The position numbers were made by a program, and so were the translations under genes. From JBFWWW01 sp050245975 (GTDB lineage Bacteria > Pseudomonadota > Alphaproteobacteria > Rhizobiales > Hyphomicrobiaceae): DNA of 31,343 nucleotides. Shown in pieces: positions 17,742 through 27,322 of this stretch (the first letter of the stretch is position 1; each line of letters begins with the position of its first letter). The stretch is from NCBI GenBank assembly GCA_050245975.1, contig JBFWWW010000028.1, positions 1 through 31,343 of the forward strand, read 5' to 3'. Under the pieces are notes generated by a model. That model made no database searches and was not told where the DNA came from. It saw only the letters and a program-made list of their open reading frames with translations.

Positions 17742-18425
17742 ATGTCGCAGTCCCAGTCGAAGCAACTCACGCTCTACTTCCACCCGCTGTCGTCCTTCTG
17801 CCAGAAGGTGCTGATGGCGCTCTACGAGAACGACACGCCCTTCACGCCGCACATGGTCGACCTGATGAACGAGGCCGCGCGCGCCGACTTCCTCAAGCTC
17901 TGGCCCATCGGCAAGTTTCCGGTGCTGAAGGATGAGGCGCGCGACCACCTCGTGCCGGAGTCGAGCATCATCATCGAGTATCTCGACCGCCATTTCCCGG
18001 GCAAGACGCGCTTCGTCCCCGAGGACGCCGACGCCGCGCGCCAGATGCGCATGCGCGACCGCTTCTTCGACCTCTACGTCAACGTGCCGATGCAGAAGAT
18101 CGTCGTCGACCGCCTGCGCCCGCCCGGCAAGGGCGACGCGTTCGGCGTCGAGCAGGCGCGCGGCCAGCTCGCCACCGCGCTCAAGCTCGTCGACGAGGCG
18201 ATGGCGTCGAAGACCTGGGCCATGGGCGAGACCTTCACGATGGCCGACTGCGCCGCCGCGCCCGCGCTCCTCTACGCCGACATGACGCTGCCGTTCGCGA
18301 AGACGCACGCCAACGCGGCAGCCTATCTCGCCCGCCTCAAGGCGCGACCGTCCTACGCGCGCGCCCTCAAGGAGGCGGAGCCCTATTTCGCGATGGTGCC
18401 GAAGGAGCAGGTTCCCGCGGCCTGA
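17742..18425 (+). CDS. Glutathione S-transferase family protein
   Basis: A 227-residue cytosolic enzyme with an N-terminal thioredoxin-like domain (LTLYFHPLSSFCQKVLMALYEN; candidate catalytic Ser17/Ser18 or Cys20) and the ESSIIIEYLDRHFPG motif that binds the glutathione gamma-glutamyl group. The helical C-terminal domain contains FTMADCAAAPALLYADM, the conserved N-capping box. It starts 35 bp after the MFS gene behind AAGGAGA, so conjugation and export may be coupled. GST subclass and electrophile are unknown. Confidence 0.9.
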   Translation: MSQSQSKQLTLYFHPLSSFCQKVLMALYENDTPFTPHMVDLMNEAARADFLKLWPIGKFPVLKDEARDHLVPESSIIIEYLDRHFPGKTRFVPEDADAARQMRMRDRFFDLYVNVPMQKIVVDRLRPPGKGDAFGVEQARGQLATALKLVDEAMASKTWAMGETFTMADCAAAPALLYADMTLPFAKTHANAAAYLARLKARPSYARALKEAEPYFAMVPKEQVPAA

Positions 18426-18443
18426 CGCGACGCGCTCTCCACC

Positions 18444-18551
18444 TGTCATCCCGGCCGAGCGCGGCGAGAGCCGGGACACAGGGACGTCAGGCCAGCGCTT
18501 TGTTTATGGCTCTGGGTCCCGGATGGCCGCTGCGCGGCCTCCGGGATGACA
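18444..18551. repeat. Cruciform-type palindromic repeat, copy R2
   Basis: Same element as R1, from TGTCATCCCGG to CCGGGATGACA, with the right small stem changed to GGCCGCTGCGCGGCC. It lies between the convergent stop codons of the GST and dps genes, where it may also act as a bidirectional transcript end. Confidence 0.87.
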
Positions 18552-18559
18552 GATACGGC

Positions 18560-19099
18560 CTAGCGCCGCGCGGCCTCGAACAGGAACCAGTGGCGCCGCT
18601 CCGCCTCGTCGATCCAGTTCTCGATCAGGCTCGCGGTCGCCACGTCCTTGTGCTCGTCGCACAGCTCGTGCGTCTCGCGCAGGCGGTCGATGAAGTCCTT
18701 GGTGTCGCTCCTGAGCTCCGCCAGCATGTCCTGCGGCTCGACGTAGTCGGCGTCGTTGTCCTCGACGCGCTGCAACCGGGTGATCTGCCCCGTCGAGCGC
18801 AGCGTCGTGCCGCCGATCTTGCGCACGCGCTCGGCGATGTCGTCGGTCATGGCGAAGATCTGCGCCGCCTGCTCGTCGAACAGCAGGTGGTAGTCCCGGA
18901 AGTGCGGCCCGCTGGCGTGCCAGTGGAAGTTCTTCGTCTTCATGTAGAGCGCGAACGTGTCGGCCAGCAGCGCGTTGAGCGCGCCGGAGATGTCGCGCAC
19001 CGCGTTGTCGCCGAGCGCCGAGGGCGTGGCGAGCGGAGCCTTGCGCCGTTCGGCGGCCTTCTTCATGTCGCCTTTTGCTTCGCTCTTCGCATCGCTCAT
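18560..19099 (-). CDS. dps: Dps family DNA-binding ferritin-like protein
   Basis: A 179-residue four-helix protein forming dodecamers that oxidise and store iron and protect DNA in starvation or peroxide stress. The inter-subunit ferroxidase ligands are all present at family spacing: His59, His71, Asp75, Asp86 and Glu90 (in KNFHWHASGPHFRDYHLLFDE and MTDDIAERVRKIGG). The N-terminal 25 residues are Lys/Arg-rich (SEAKGDMKKAAERRK), as needed for DNA binding. The start at 19099 has GGAGA seven bases upstream; the frame is open further but only through low-complexity sequence. A possible TATAAT box lies 115 bp upstream. Confidence 0.92.
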   Translation of the reverse strand: MSDAKSEAKGDMKKAAERRKAPLATPSALGDNAVRDISGALNALLADTFALYMKTKNFHWHASGPHFRDYHLLFDEQAAQIFAMTDDIAERVRKIGGTTLRSTGQITRLQRVEDNDADYVEPQDMLAELRSDTKDFIDRLRETHELCDEHKDVATASLIENWIDEAERRHWFLFEAARR

Positions 19100-19213
19100 G
19101 GGGGGTCTCCGTTGCTGCCGGCGGGGGTCGCAGGGGGCCGGCCGCCGCGAACCGCCGGCCGTGCTGCTGACAGGAAATGTGGTCGCCCGCGCTAGGTTCC
19201 CAGCCGGTGCGAC

Positions 19214-19219
19214 ATTATA
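19214..19219 (-). promoter_or_regulatory. Possible -10 box of dps
   Basis: Read leftward this is a perfect TATAAT, about 115 bp before the dps start. No good -35 hexamer at normal spacing is visible, which would fit an activator-dependent promoter, but no specific activator site was recognised. Confidence 0.35.
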
Positions 19220-19355
19220 GAGCCGAATGCGGCCACCGGCGCAAATCGCCGTGCGGCCCCCGCACCGGCCCGGCCGTGAATAGAGCCGTGAAGCAAGGCC
19301 GCGAAAGACCGGCGAAAACCGCCGAGAACCCGCTGAGAACCTGGAGGACGCGCGC

Positions 19356-19814
19356 ATGACCTCGACGACCGGCCCGACGACCGGCAAGGCCCTACCGCAA
19401 GCCGGCAGCCCCGGCCCCGCTACAAGTCCCGGCACCAGCCCTGCTACCGGCCAAGGCCACGGCCCGGACGAGGCCGCGCTCGCCGCCCTCAACAGCGCCT
19501 ATGTGCGCGCGGTCGGCGCCTCCGACACGGCCTGGTTCGAGGCCAACCTCGCGCCCGACTTCGAGAATTCCAACCCGGACGGCACGGTCGTGAGCCGCGC
19601 GGCCTTCATCGCCCAGATCGCGAAGCCGTCGACCGTGAAGGACATCGCCGAGCGCGACGTGCGCATCCGCATCCTCGGCGACGCGGCCTACATCCACGCC
19701 GCTACCGCCTACACGCTGCCCGACGGCAAGCCGGGCCGCGGCCGCTACACCGACATCTGGGCCCGCCGCGCCGGCCGCTGGCAGTGCGTCTTCGCGCACG
19801 TGACGCGCGGGTAG
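19356..19814 (+). CDS. NTF2/SnoaL-like (DUF4440-type) protein
   Basis: A 152-residue protein. The first 35 residues are low-complexity Thr/Pro/Gly; the remainder is a cone-shaped NTF2-like fold: ALAALNSAYVRAVGASDTAWFEANLAPDFE, RAAFIAQIAKP, then strands RVRIRILGDAAYIHAATAY and YTDIWARRAGRWQCVFAHVT. Such proteins are small-molecule isomerases, cyclases or binding proteins. GGAGGACG precedes the ATG. It is divergent from dps. A degenerate copy of its last codons occurs about 640 bp downstream (20417-20458). Function not inferable. Confidence 0.8.
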   Translation: MTSTTGPTTGKALPQAGSPGPATSPGTSPATGQGHGPDEAALAALNSAYVRAVGASDTAWFEANLAPDFENSNPDGTVVSRAAFIAQIAKPSTVKDIAERDVRIRILGDAAYIHAATAYTLPDGKPGRGRYTDIWARRAGRWQCVFAHVTRG

Positions 19815-19867
19815 GAAGCGCCGCACCCACCGCTGCCAGCGCACCGGCCGGCCGCCCCACACCCCGT

Positions 19868-19909
19868 TGTCATCCGGAGGCCGCGCAGCGGCCATCCGGG
19901 ACCCTGGCC
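19868..19909. repeat. Half copy of the palindromic repeat (R4), inverted
   Basis: This matches the reverse complement of the right half of copy R2 (TGTCATCC, GGAGGCCGCGCAGCGGCC, ATCCGGGACCC), with one C missing from the CCCGG. Only one arm of the full element is present, 53 bp after the NTF2-like gene. Confidence 0.75.
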
Positions 19910-19943
19910 AAGGCCGCACCCGAACCGCCGGCTCCCTGAAACG

Positions 19944-19969
19944 AAAAACGCCCCGCTCGCGCGAGGCGT
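19944..19969 (-). terminator. Rho-independent terminator of the psiF-like gene
   Basis: On the minus strand ACGCCTCGC and GCGGGGCGT pair over nine positions (one U-G), loop GCGA, followed directly by UUUUU. It lies 26 bp after the stop of the PsiF-repeat gene. Confidence 0.8.
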
Positions 19970-19995
19970 CTCCCGTCATCCGCCGAGCGGATCGC

Positions 19996-20301
19996 TCAGG
20001 AATGCTTCGTCATGTCCTTCTTGCAGGCGGCGCGGAAGGTCTTGCGCTCCTTGCCGTGCAGCCCCTTGGCGTCGGCCTGCTTGGAGCACTCGATCGAGGC
20101 CGCGCTGCGCGGCTTGGACGGGTCGCGCACCTTGGCCGTTTTCGCCGGAGCGGCCGGAGCCGTCTTGGCGGCAGGCGCCATCTTTGCGGCAGGCGCGGGG
20201 GGCGGCGTCTGCGTCGTGGTGCCCTGCGCGGCGGCGGCCGTTGCGGAAGCGACGGCAAAGACCGTGGCGATCAGGGCATTTCGCATGTTCAGGATTTTCA
20301 T
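19996..20301 (-). CDS. PsiF-repeat secreted protein
   Basis: A 101-residue periplasmic protein. A signal peptide (MRNALIATVFAVASATAAAAQ within the first 26 residues) is followed by a Pro/Ala/Lys linker of about 35 residues and one PsiF repeat, SAASIECSKQADAKGLHGKERKTFRAACKKD, with its paired cysteines. E. coli PsiF, which has two such repeats, is induced by phosphate starvation; function is unknown. Start taken at 20301 (MKILNMRN); ATG 20286 (MRN) is a possible alternative. Upstream lies an 11-bp-period direct repeat (20365-20382) of the type bound by PhoB-like regulators. A good terminator follows the gene. Confidence 0.8.
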   Translation of the reverse strand: MKILNMRNALIATVFAVASATAAAAQGTTTQTPPPAPAAKMAPAAKTAPAAPAKTAKVRDPSKPRSAASIECSKQADAKGLHGKERKTFRAACKKDMTKHS

Positions 20302-20364
20302 GGGGGACTGCCTTCTTGATGTGCAACCGAAAGCGGGTGCTGCACACAGCGCTATGCCCCACGC

Positions 20365-20382
20365 CGTGAACGCGCTGTGAAC
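20365..20382 (-). promoter_or_regulatory. Direct-repeat operator candidate upstream of psiF-like gene
   Basis: On the minus strand GTTCACA, four bases, GTTCACG: GTTCAC repeated with an 11-bp period, as OmpR/PhoB-family regulators prefer. It matches the Pho-box half-site CTGTCAY only at the end (TCAC), so the regulator is uncertain. It lies 64 bp before the start codon. Confidence 0.35.
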
Positions 20383-20416
20383 AACCGCGCACGACGCATA
20401 CGCTGCGTACAAGGCC

Positions 20417-20458
20417 GATGCCCACCATTGGCAGAGTGTCTTCGCGCATTTGACGTAG
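20417..20458 (+). pseudogene. Remnant of an NTF2-like gene 3' end
   Basis: Reading to TAG 20456-20458 gives HHWQSVFAHLT, which parallels GRWQCVFAHVT at the end of the NTF2-like gene at 19356. Over 27 aligned bases (20429-20455) 23 are identical. No further coding similarity is visible upstream, and the AT-rich island begins just after it, so it looks like a recombination scar. Confidence 0.5.
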
Positions 20459-20471
20459 AGGTAGAGTGCGT

Positions 20472-21245
20472 TTAAGCGGCAAGTTTCCCTCGAACACGCT
20501 CGCGATCTGACCATAAAACCGGAATTATTTCATATTGACGTAATGCTGAAATGACCGCGCTGGGAATATTTTTTTCGTTGTCATTTAGGAAGGCGAAAGC
20601 CGTTGCGTCGCTTGGTCTTTGGTCCACGGTATCTGACCAAGCCGTAATAAATGTTAGTGCGGTGTCCTTGTTAGGATTGGTTATTGCTTTCAAGATACGT
20701 TCTGGTTCGGATTTTGATTTTGGAATTGCGAAATCAAAATAATGTTGATAGCCGCTACGCCCGGTCAGCTGAATATTAGAAAGAAAGCGTATTCCGGCAT
20801 GGTCTAGCCATGCCTCAACATCCTCCCGAAACAGGCTGCGAACTGTCGACGAAGCAAGGTAGAATAAATCGTTTATCGCAAGGATGGCTTGAATAAGAGC
20901 GTGTTTTCTTACCGAAAAATTTTCGCGAGATGCATGGACTCGCAAGAATCCGCCGGCGTCTTCAACGCCAAAACCATTGAGGGTTACCTTGAGAATTGCT
21001 TGTCGTCGGGGGCTGTCTAGGTTGCATCCCGAAATCGCGAGATCGCGAAGTGTGTGCCCGTCATCGTTAAGCTCGTAAACACCCGATTGGTTTCGCGCGT
21101 AGATCTGGATGTAGTCGTTATGGCGATCGAGAAAGGGCGTTGAAATTTCCACCCAACCACTATGGATGGAGCGAATTGCCGTGCGATCTCTTAACCAGGA
21201 ACGATACTCATCAACAAGGGTGGCAACTTCCTGCTCAGTAGTCAC
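20472..21245 (-). CDS. DUF1828/DUF1829-like protein of an AT-rich two-gene module
   Basis: A 257-residue soluble protein. The N-terminal half (about 20-110) with DRHNDYIQIYARNQSGVYELNDDGHTLRDL matches my memory of DUF1828, and the C-terminal half (about 130-250), with GYQHYFDFAIPKSKSEPERILKAI and TFITAWSDTVDQRPSDATAFAFLND, that of DUF1829; their biochemical role is unknown. The second half has a PD-(D/E)XK-like feel (a D-x-A strand, then hydrophobic strands), which is only an impression. It starts at GTG 21245 inside the stop codon of the upstream gene (GTGA overlap). The DNA is far more AT-rich than the surroundings, indicating horizontal acquisition. Confidence 0.8.
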   Translation of the reverse strand: MTTEQEVATLVDEYRSWLRDRTAIRSIHSGWVEISTPFLDRHNDYIQIYARNQSGVYELNDDGHTLRDLAISGCNLDSPRRQAILKVTLNGFGVEDAGGFLRVHASRENFSVRKHALIQAILAINDLFYLASSTVRSLFREDVEAWLDHAGIRFLSNIQLTGRSGYQHYFDFAIPKSKSEPERILKAITNPNKDTALTFITAWSDTVDQRPSDATAFAFLNDNEKNIPSAVISALRQYEIIPVLWSDRERVRGKLAA

Positions 21246-21688
21246 GCTAAAAGGTCCCCGTGAAATTCGGGAGGATCGACAATGTGGCAGAATTTCATAA
21301 AGTCGGCAAGTATCTGACGTCTATCTTCAAGGTTAGTAAAAATCAAAGTTGGGACCGGGTATGCCCATTTGGTGGCATACCCTTCTCGGTACAAATGTAG
21401 ATGCGGGCAGGGCACCTCTGTGTCATCTGGGTTTCTGTGTGAGGGGCCGTCACTATCGAGGCGAACAAGTGGCACGACAGCCCGTGCTCTGTTTTGAAGC
21501 GTAAGCTTGGAAAGCTTAATGTACCCTCGTTCTATGTCCAGTAAAAACGCTTCTTTTTCGTCGAGTGAGATTAAGTCGACGCTGGCTTTTTCCCCAAGAC
21601 GAGGCCAATTGACCAATTCAAATTTGGTGCGTCTTTTTGCAAGTCTCATTAAGTGGTCGGCTAGTTCTTGAGATATATTTTCGCTCAT
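21242..21688 (-). CDS. DUF6978-like protein, first gene of the AT-rich module
   Basis: A 148-residue soluble protein: an N-terminal helix (SQELADHLMRLAKRRTKF), then alternating strands including DLISLDEKEAFLLDIERGYI and KLTLQNRARAVVPLVRLDSDGPSHRNPD, a CPHLHLYREGY segment with paired histidines, and a C-terminal helix (RRQILADFMKFCHI). The HRNPDDTEVPCPHLHLYREG signature is one I associate with DUF6978 proteins, which tend to be encoded beside DUF1828-type genes; this is from memory and not verified. Start ATG 21688, 50 bp after the mutB stop. Translationally coupled to the next gene by GTGA. Role unknown; toxin-antitoxin or phage defence is conceivable. Confidence 0.75.
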   Translation of the reverse strand: MSENISQELADHLMRLAKRRTKFELVNWPRLGEKASVDLISLDEKEAFLLDIERGYIKLSKLTLQNRARAVVPLVRLDSDGPSHRNPDDTEVPCPHLHLYREGYATKWAYPVPTLIFTNLEDRRQILADFMKFCHIVDPPEFHGDLLA

Positions 21689-21738
21689 AATAATAACTTT
21701 CTTGCGTACGAGAATGAAAGAAGTTGAAAAGAGGATAC

Positions 21739-23904
<2,166 letters not shown>

Positions 23905-24089
23905 GTGCCTCATCCGGCTGGTGTTTCGTCGGGTCTGCCGGCGGCCGCAATTCGACCGCGGCTTCGCCCGAATGTTGCGCCTGAATCTAATGAAATCACG
24001 GGGGCCGCGCCATAGACGATTGGGCGCAGCGTGGATGGCCGTCCCGGTTGGCGGAACCGCGCCGCCCGCGCCTCGAGGGGGAAGCAGCC

Positions 24090-25037
24090 ATGCAGCGTCT
24101 GCCGCGCGGGGACCGGCCCGAGAGTGCAGCCCGCCACTGGGCCCCGCTCGCTCGCTTCATCGCCGCGGAAGCGCGCATCGGCGCTCTCGCCGCCCGCCGC
24201 CCGGCAACGCTCGTCCTCTACGAGTTCGTGCGCTTCGGCATCAAGCAGGGCTGGGCGTGCCTGTTCGGGGCGCTGATGCTGGCGCTGCTCGTCGGCACGC
24301 ACCTCGCCTATCCCAAAGGGGCGTGGCTTGCCCGCTACGACTTCCTCGTGCTGGCGGCGGTCGCCATCCAGATCGGCATGCTCGCCTTCCGCCTCGAGAC
24401 CTGGGAGGAGGCGAAGGTCATCTTCATCTTCCATGTCGTCGGCACGGCGATGGAAATCTTCAAGACGTCGATGGGCTCGTGGATCTATCCCGAGGTCTCG
24501 GTTCTGCGCATCGGCGGCGTGCCGCTGTTCACCGGTTTCATGTATGCCGCCATCGGCTCCTACATCGCCCGCTGCTGGCGGCTGTTCGATTTCCGCTTCA
24601 CCGCGCATCCGCCGCTGTGGTCCGTGGTGCTGCTGGCCGTCGGCATCTACGTCAATTTCTTCACCCACCACTACGTTGCCGACGCGCGCGTCCTGCTCTT
24701 CGCGCTCACCGCGCTGCTGTTCGGCCGCTGCTGGATTTACTTCAAGGTCTGGCGGCGGCACCGCCGCATGCCGCTGCTGGTGGGCTTCGGCCTCGTCGCG
24801 CTCTTCATCTGGATCGCCGAGAACATCGGCACGTTCACCGCGGCGTGGATGTATCCGACGCAGCGGCACGGCTGGTCGCTGGTATCGGCCGGCAAGCTCG
24901 GCGCCTGGTTCCTGCTGATGATCATCAGCTACGTGCTGGTGGCGCTCGTCAACCGGCCGAAGCCGATGCCGCGCCTCTCCGGCGCGCATCGCGCTCGCCG
25001 TTCGCCCGCCCCGCGCCTCGGCTTCGCATCGCCGTAG
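24090..25037 (+). CDS. DUF817-family integral membrane protein
   Basis: A 315-residue protein with roughly eight hydrophobic segments. The conserved core FHVVGTAMEIFKTSMGSWIYPEV, the GVPLFTGFMYAAIGSYIARCWRLFDFRF block, the YVNFFTHHYVADAR segment and WIAENIGTFTAAWMYP are typical of DUF817, a bacterial family of unknown function. Histidines and acidic residues sit in or beside membrane segments, which may bind a metal or cofactor. The ATG at 24090 follows GAGGGGGA. The gene lies opposite to, and between, the two mutase subunit genes, with a palindromic repeat after it. Confidence 0.85.
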   Translation: MQRLPRGDRPESAARHWAPLARFIAAEARIGALAARRPATLVLYEFVRFGIKQGWACLFGALMLALLVGTHLAYPKGAWLARYDFLVLAAVAIQIGMLAFRLETWEEAKVIFIFHVVGTAMEIFKTSMGSWIYPEVSVLRIGGVPLFTGFMYAAIGSYIARCWRLFDFRFTAHPPLWSVVLLAVGIYVNFFTHHYVADARVLLFALTALLFGRCWIYFKVWRRHRRMPLLVGFGLVALFIWIAENIGTFTAAWMYPTQRHGWSLVSAGKLGAWFLLMIISYVLVALVNRPKPMPRLSGAHRARRSPAPRLGFASP

Positions 25038-25058
25038 CAGCCGCGCCCCGCCCCCTCC

Positions 25059-25169
25059 TGTCATCCCGGCCGGAGCGAAGCGCAGAGCCGGGACCCAGAG
25101 ATCAGGGCACGCGCTTCATTCATGGCGCTGGGTCCCGGATATTTCGCTTCGCGAAATTGCGGGATGACA
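25059..25169. repeat. Cruciform-type palindromic repeat, copy R3
   Basis: Same element as R1 and R2, from TGTCATCCCGG to GCGGGATGACA (one arm base changed), with the inner pair GCCGGGACCCAG / CTGGGTCCCGG and the TTTCGC/GCGAAA terminal stem as in R1. It lies between the convergent ends of the DUF817 and mutA genes. Confidence 0.87.
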
Positions 25170-25217
25170 ACAGGGGCGGCCCTCCGGCCGGGATCACAAT
25201 AGGGGCCGGCGCAAGCG

Positions 25218-27128
25218 CTACCGCGCCACGCCGGCCGCGGCCTGCAGCTTCGTCAGCATCGCCACCGCGTCGCCGCCGGCAAAGATGAAGTCGTCGACGC
25301 CGGCCGCCCTGAGTGCGGCCTCCTGCTCCTTCGGCCGGCCCGCGAGCAGCACGGTCCGCGCGCCGGCCGCCTTGAGCGCGCCGGCCGTCGCCTCGCCGAG
25401 CTCCGCGTAGGACGTGTCCGACCCGGCGATGACCGCCACCGCGAGCCCGCTGTCGGCGAACGCCTTGCCGGCTTCCGCCGAGGCCGTGAGCGGCGCGCTC
25501 ACGCTCGCGGCGATGCCGCCCGCCGCCAGGAAGCTGCCGATCCATGTCGCGCGCGCCGCGTGGTTCGCGAGATCGCCGAGCGCTGCCACGAACACCGCCG
25601 GCGGCTTGCCGGTCGCGGCCGCGTGCGCATCGGCGACGTCGCGCAGCGCCTCGAACGGTTCCGCGTCGCGATGCATCCTGACCGGGTTCGCGTGCGCACC
25701 GTTGAGGCTGGCATCGAGCAGCTCCGCCGGCCACGGCTCCGTCGTCACGCCGTCCGGCCCCAGCAGCGGAAAGGCCGACGTCCCCGTCAGCTCGAGCTGA
25801 CGCGTGGCGATCTTGCGCGCCCGCGCCTCCGCCGATTTCGCCAGCTCGTCCTGTACGTAGCCCGAGGCGAGCGCGGCACCCATTCCGCGCATGCCGTCGG
25901 CGCCGCGCTGGCCCTCGATGGCCTGGAACAGCTCCCAGCCCTTGCGCGCCAGCTCGTCGGTCAGCTGTTCCACGTACCAGCTTCCGCCCGCCGGATCGGC
26001 GACGCGGCCGAGCGCGCTTTCCTCCATCAGCACGTGATGCGTGTTGCGCGCGATGCGGCGCGCGAACGCGTCGGGCCGGCCGAGCGCCCAGGTGAACGGC
26101 AGCACCATGATGCTGTCGGCGGCCCCCATGGCGGCCGCTGCGCAGGCGATGGTGGTGCGCAGCATGTTCACCCACGGGTCGCGCTTCGTCATCATGCGGT
26201 GCGAGGTTTCCGCCGCCAGCGGCACGCGTGCGGCCGCCGCGCCCGCGCCGCAGGCCTCCGCCAGCCGCCACACCAGCCGGCGCGCCGCCCTGAGTTTGGC
26301 GATGCCGAGGAACTGGTCGGCGTCCACCGCCAGCGTCACCGCCATCTTCGGCAGCGCGTCCTCCGGCGCCAGCCCGGCGCCCTCGCAGGCGCGCAGGTAG
26401 GCGGCGAGGGTCGCCAGCACGCACGCCAGCTCCTGCGCCTCCGTGGCCCCGCCGGCGTGATAGATGTGGCCGTCAGCGCGCAACGCGGTCACGCCCGGCA
26501 TGGCGCGCGTGTCGGCGGCGAGCTTGGCCGCGATGTCGAGGGAACGCGCGAGCGGGTGGTAGAGCGCCCCCGTCATGGCGAGCGTGCCGAGCGGATCGGC
26601 ATTGAACGCGCCGAGGCATTTGTCGTCGGCGATGCCGGCCTTGCGCCACAGCGCCATCAGGCTGCCGGCCGCATCCACGGTGTATTCGCCGGCCAGCAGC
26701 GACACCGGGCACATGTCGAGCAGCACGCCGTCGAGCGCGGCCGCCATCTCGGGGCCTGTGTAGGGCAGCCCGAACCATCCCGGCGCCGCGATCTGCAGCA
26801 GCAGCGACGTCACGCCGCCCTCGAGGTCCTCGCGGATGGCGGCATTGACCTTTGCCGGATCGGGCTCGGCGTAGACCTGGCGGATATCCCAGCCGGCAGC
26901 GCCCGCCGCCTGCCGCCCGCGCGTGAACGGGGCGGCGCCCGGCAGCGCCGTGTCGGCCCCGGGCAGCGCGTCGCGGCGCGTATACAATGGCGCGATGCGC
27001 GCCCCGTCGGCCGTGCGCGTGACGAGCCGGCGCTCGAAATCCCCACCTTTCAGCACCTTGTCGACCAGCGCCCGCCAGTCGGCCTCGGCCGGTACCGCAA
27101 AGTCGTCTGCCAGCGAAAGACCGCTCAT
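25218..27128 (-). CDS. mutA: Methylmalonyl-CoA mutase, small (non-catalytic) subunit
   Basis: A 636-residue mutase homologue. The barrel region is preserved (GGVTSLLLQIAAPGWFGLPYTG, AAETSHRMMTKRDPWVNMLR, FTWALGRPDAFARRIARNTHHVLMEES, DPAGGSWYVEQLTDELA). In the C-terminal domain the cobalamin-binding DxHxxG is missing (FVAALGDLANHAARATW stands in its place), which identifies the structural beta subunit that pairs with MutB. ATG 27128 is preferred over GTG 27131 because AGGGGA is then at workable spacing. It would normally sit directly before mutB; here about 1.3 kb intervene. It is divergent from the YjgR-like gene. Confidence 0.95.
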   Translation of the reverse strand: MSGLSLADDFAVPAEADWRALVDKVLKGGDFERRLVTRTADGARIAPLYTRRDALPGADTALPGAAPFTRGRQAAGAAGWDIRQVYAEPDPAKVNAAIREDLEGGVTSLLLQIAAPGWFGLPYTGPEMAAALDGVLLDMCPVSLLAGEYTVDAAGSLMALWRKAGIADDKCLGAFNADPLGTLAMTGALYHPLARSLDIAAKLAADTRAMPGVTALRADGHIYHAGGATEAQELACVLATLAAYLRACEGAGLAPEDALPKMAVTLAVDADQFLGIAKLRAARRLVWRLAEACGAGAAAARVPLAAETSHRMMTKRDPWVNMLRTTIACAAAAMGAADSIMVLPFTWALGRPDAFARRIARNTHHVLMEESALGRVADPAGGSWYVEQLTDELARKGWELFQAIEGQRGADGMRGMGAALASGYVQDELAKSAEARARKIATRQLELTGTSAFPLLGPDGVTTEPWPAELLDASLNGAHANPVRMHRDAEPFEALRDVADAHAAATGKPPAVFVAALGDLANHAARATWIGSFLAAGGIAASVSAPLTASAEAGKAFADSGLAVAVIAGSDTSYAELGEATAGALKAAGARTVLLAGRPKEQEAALRAAGVDDFIFAGGDAVAMLTKLQAAAGVAR

Positions 27129-27322
27129 CACATCCCCTGGGGCTGCCGTTGCCGCAACCTAGCCCGCTGTGACGGAAAAATGAAATCTCCGCTTCCCGCC
27201 GCTCCTGGGCTCTCTTGTGGCCCGTGCAACCCGGCCTTTGCAAATCGCGCCCTCCGTGCCAAGAGAACCGCAACCGAGTGCAGCGAGTCGGCCTACGCGC
27301 CGATCATCCCGGGAGCACCTTC

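Noticed and set aside
18560..19492. Extended N-terminus for Dps (310 codons)
   Set aside because: Residues before 19099 are low-complexity Pro/Gly/Arg sequence, while the start at 19099 has a ribosome-binding site and gives a normal Dps.
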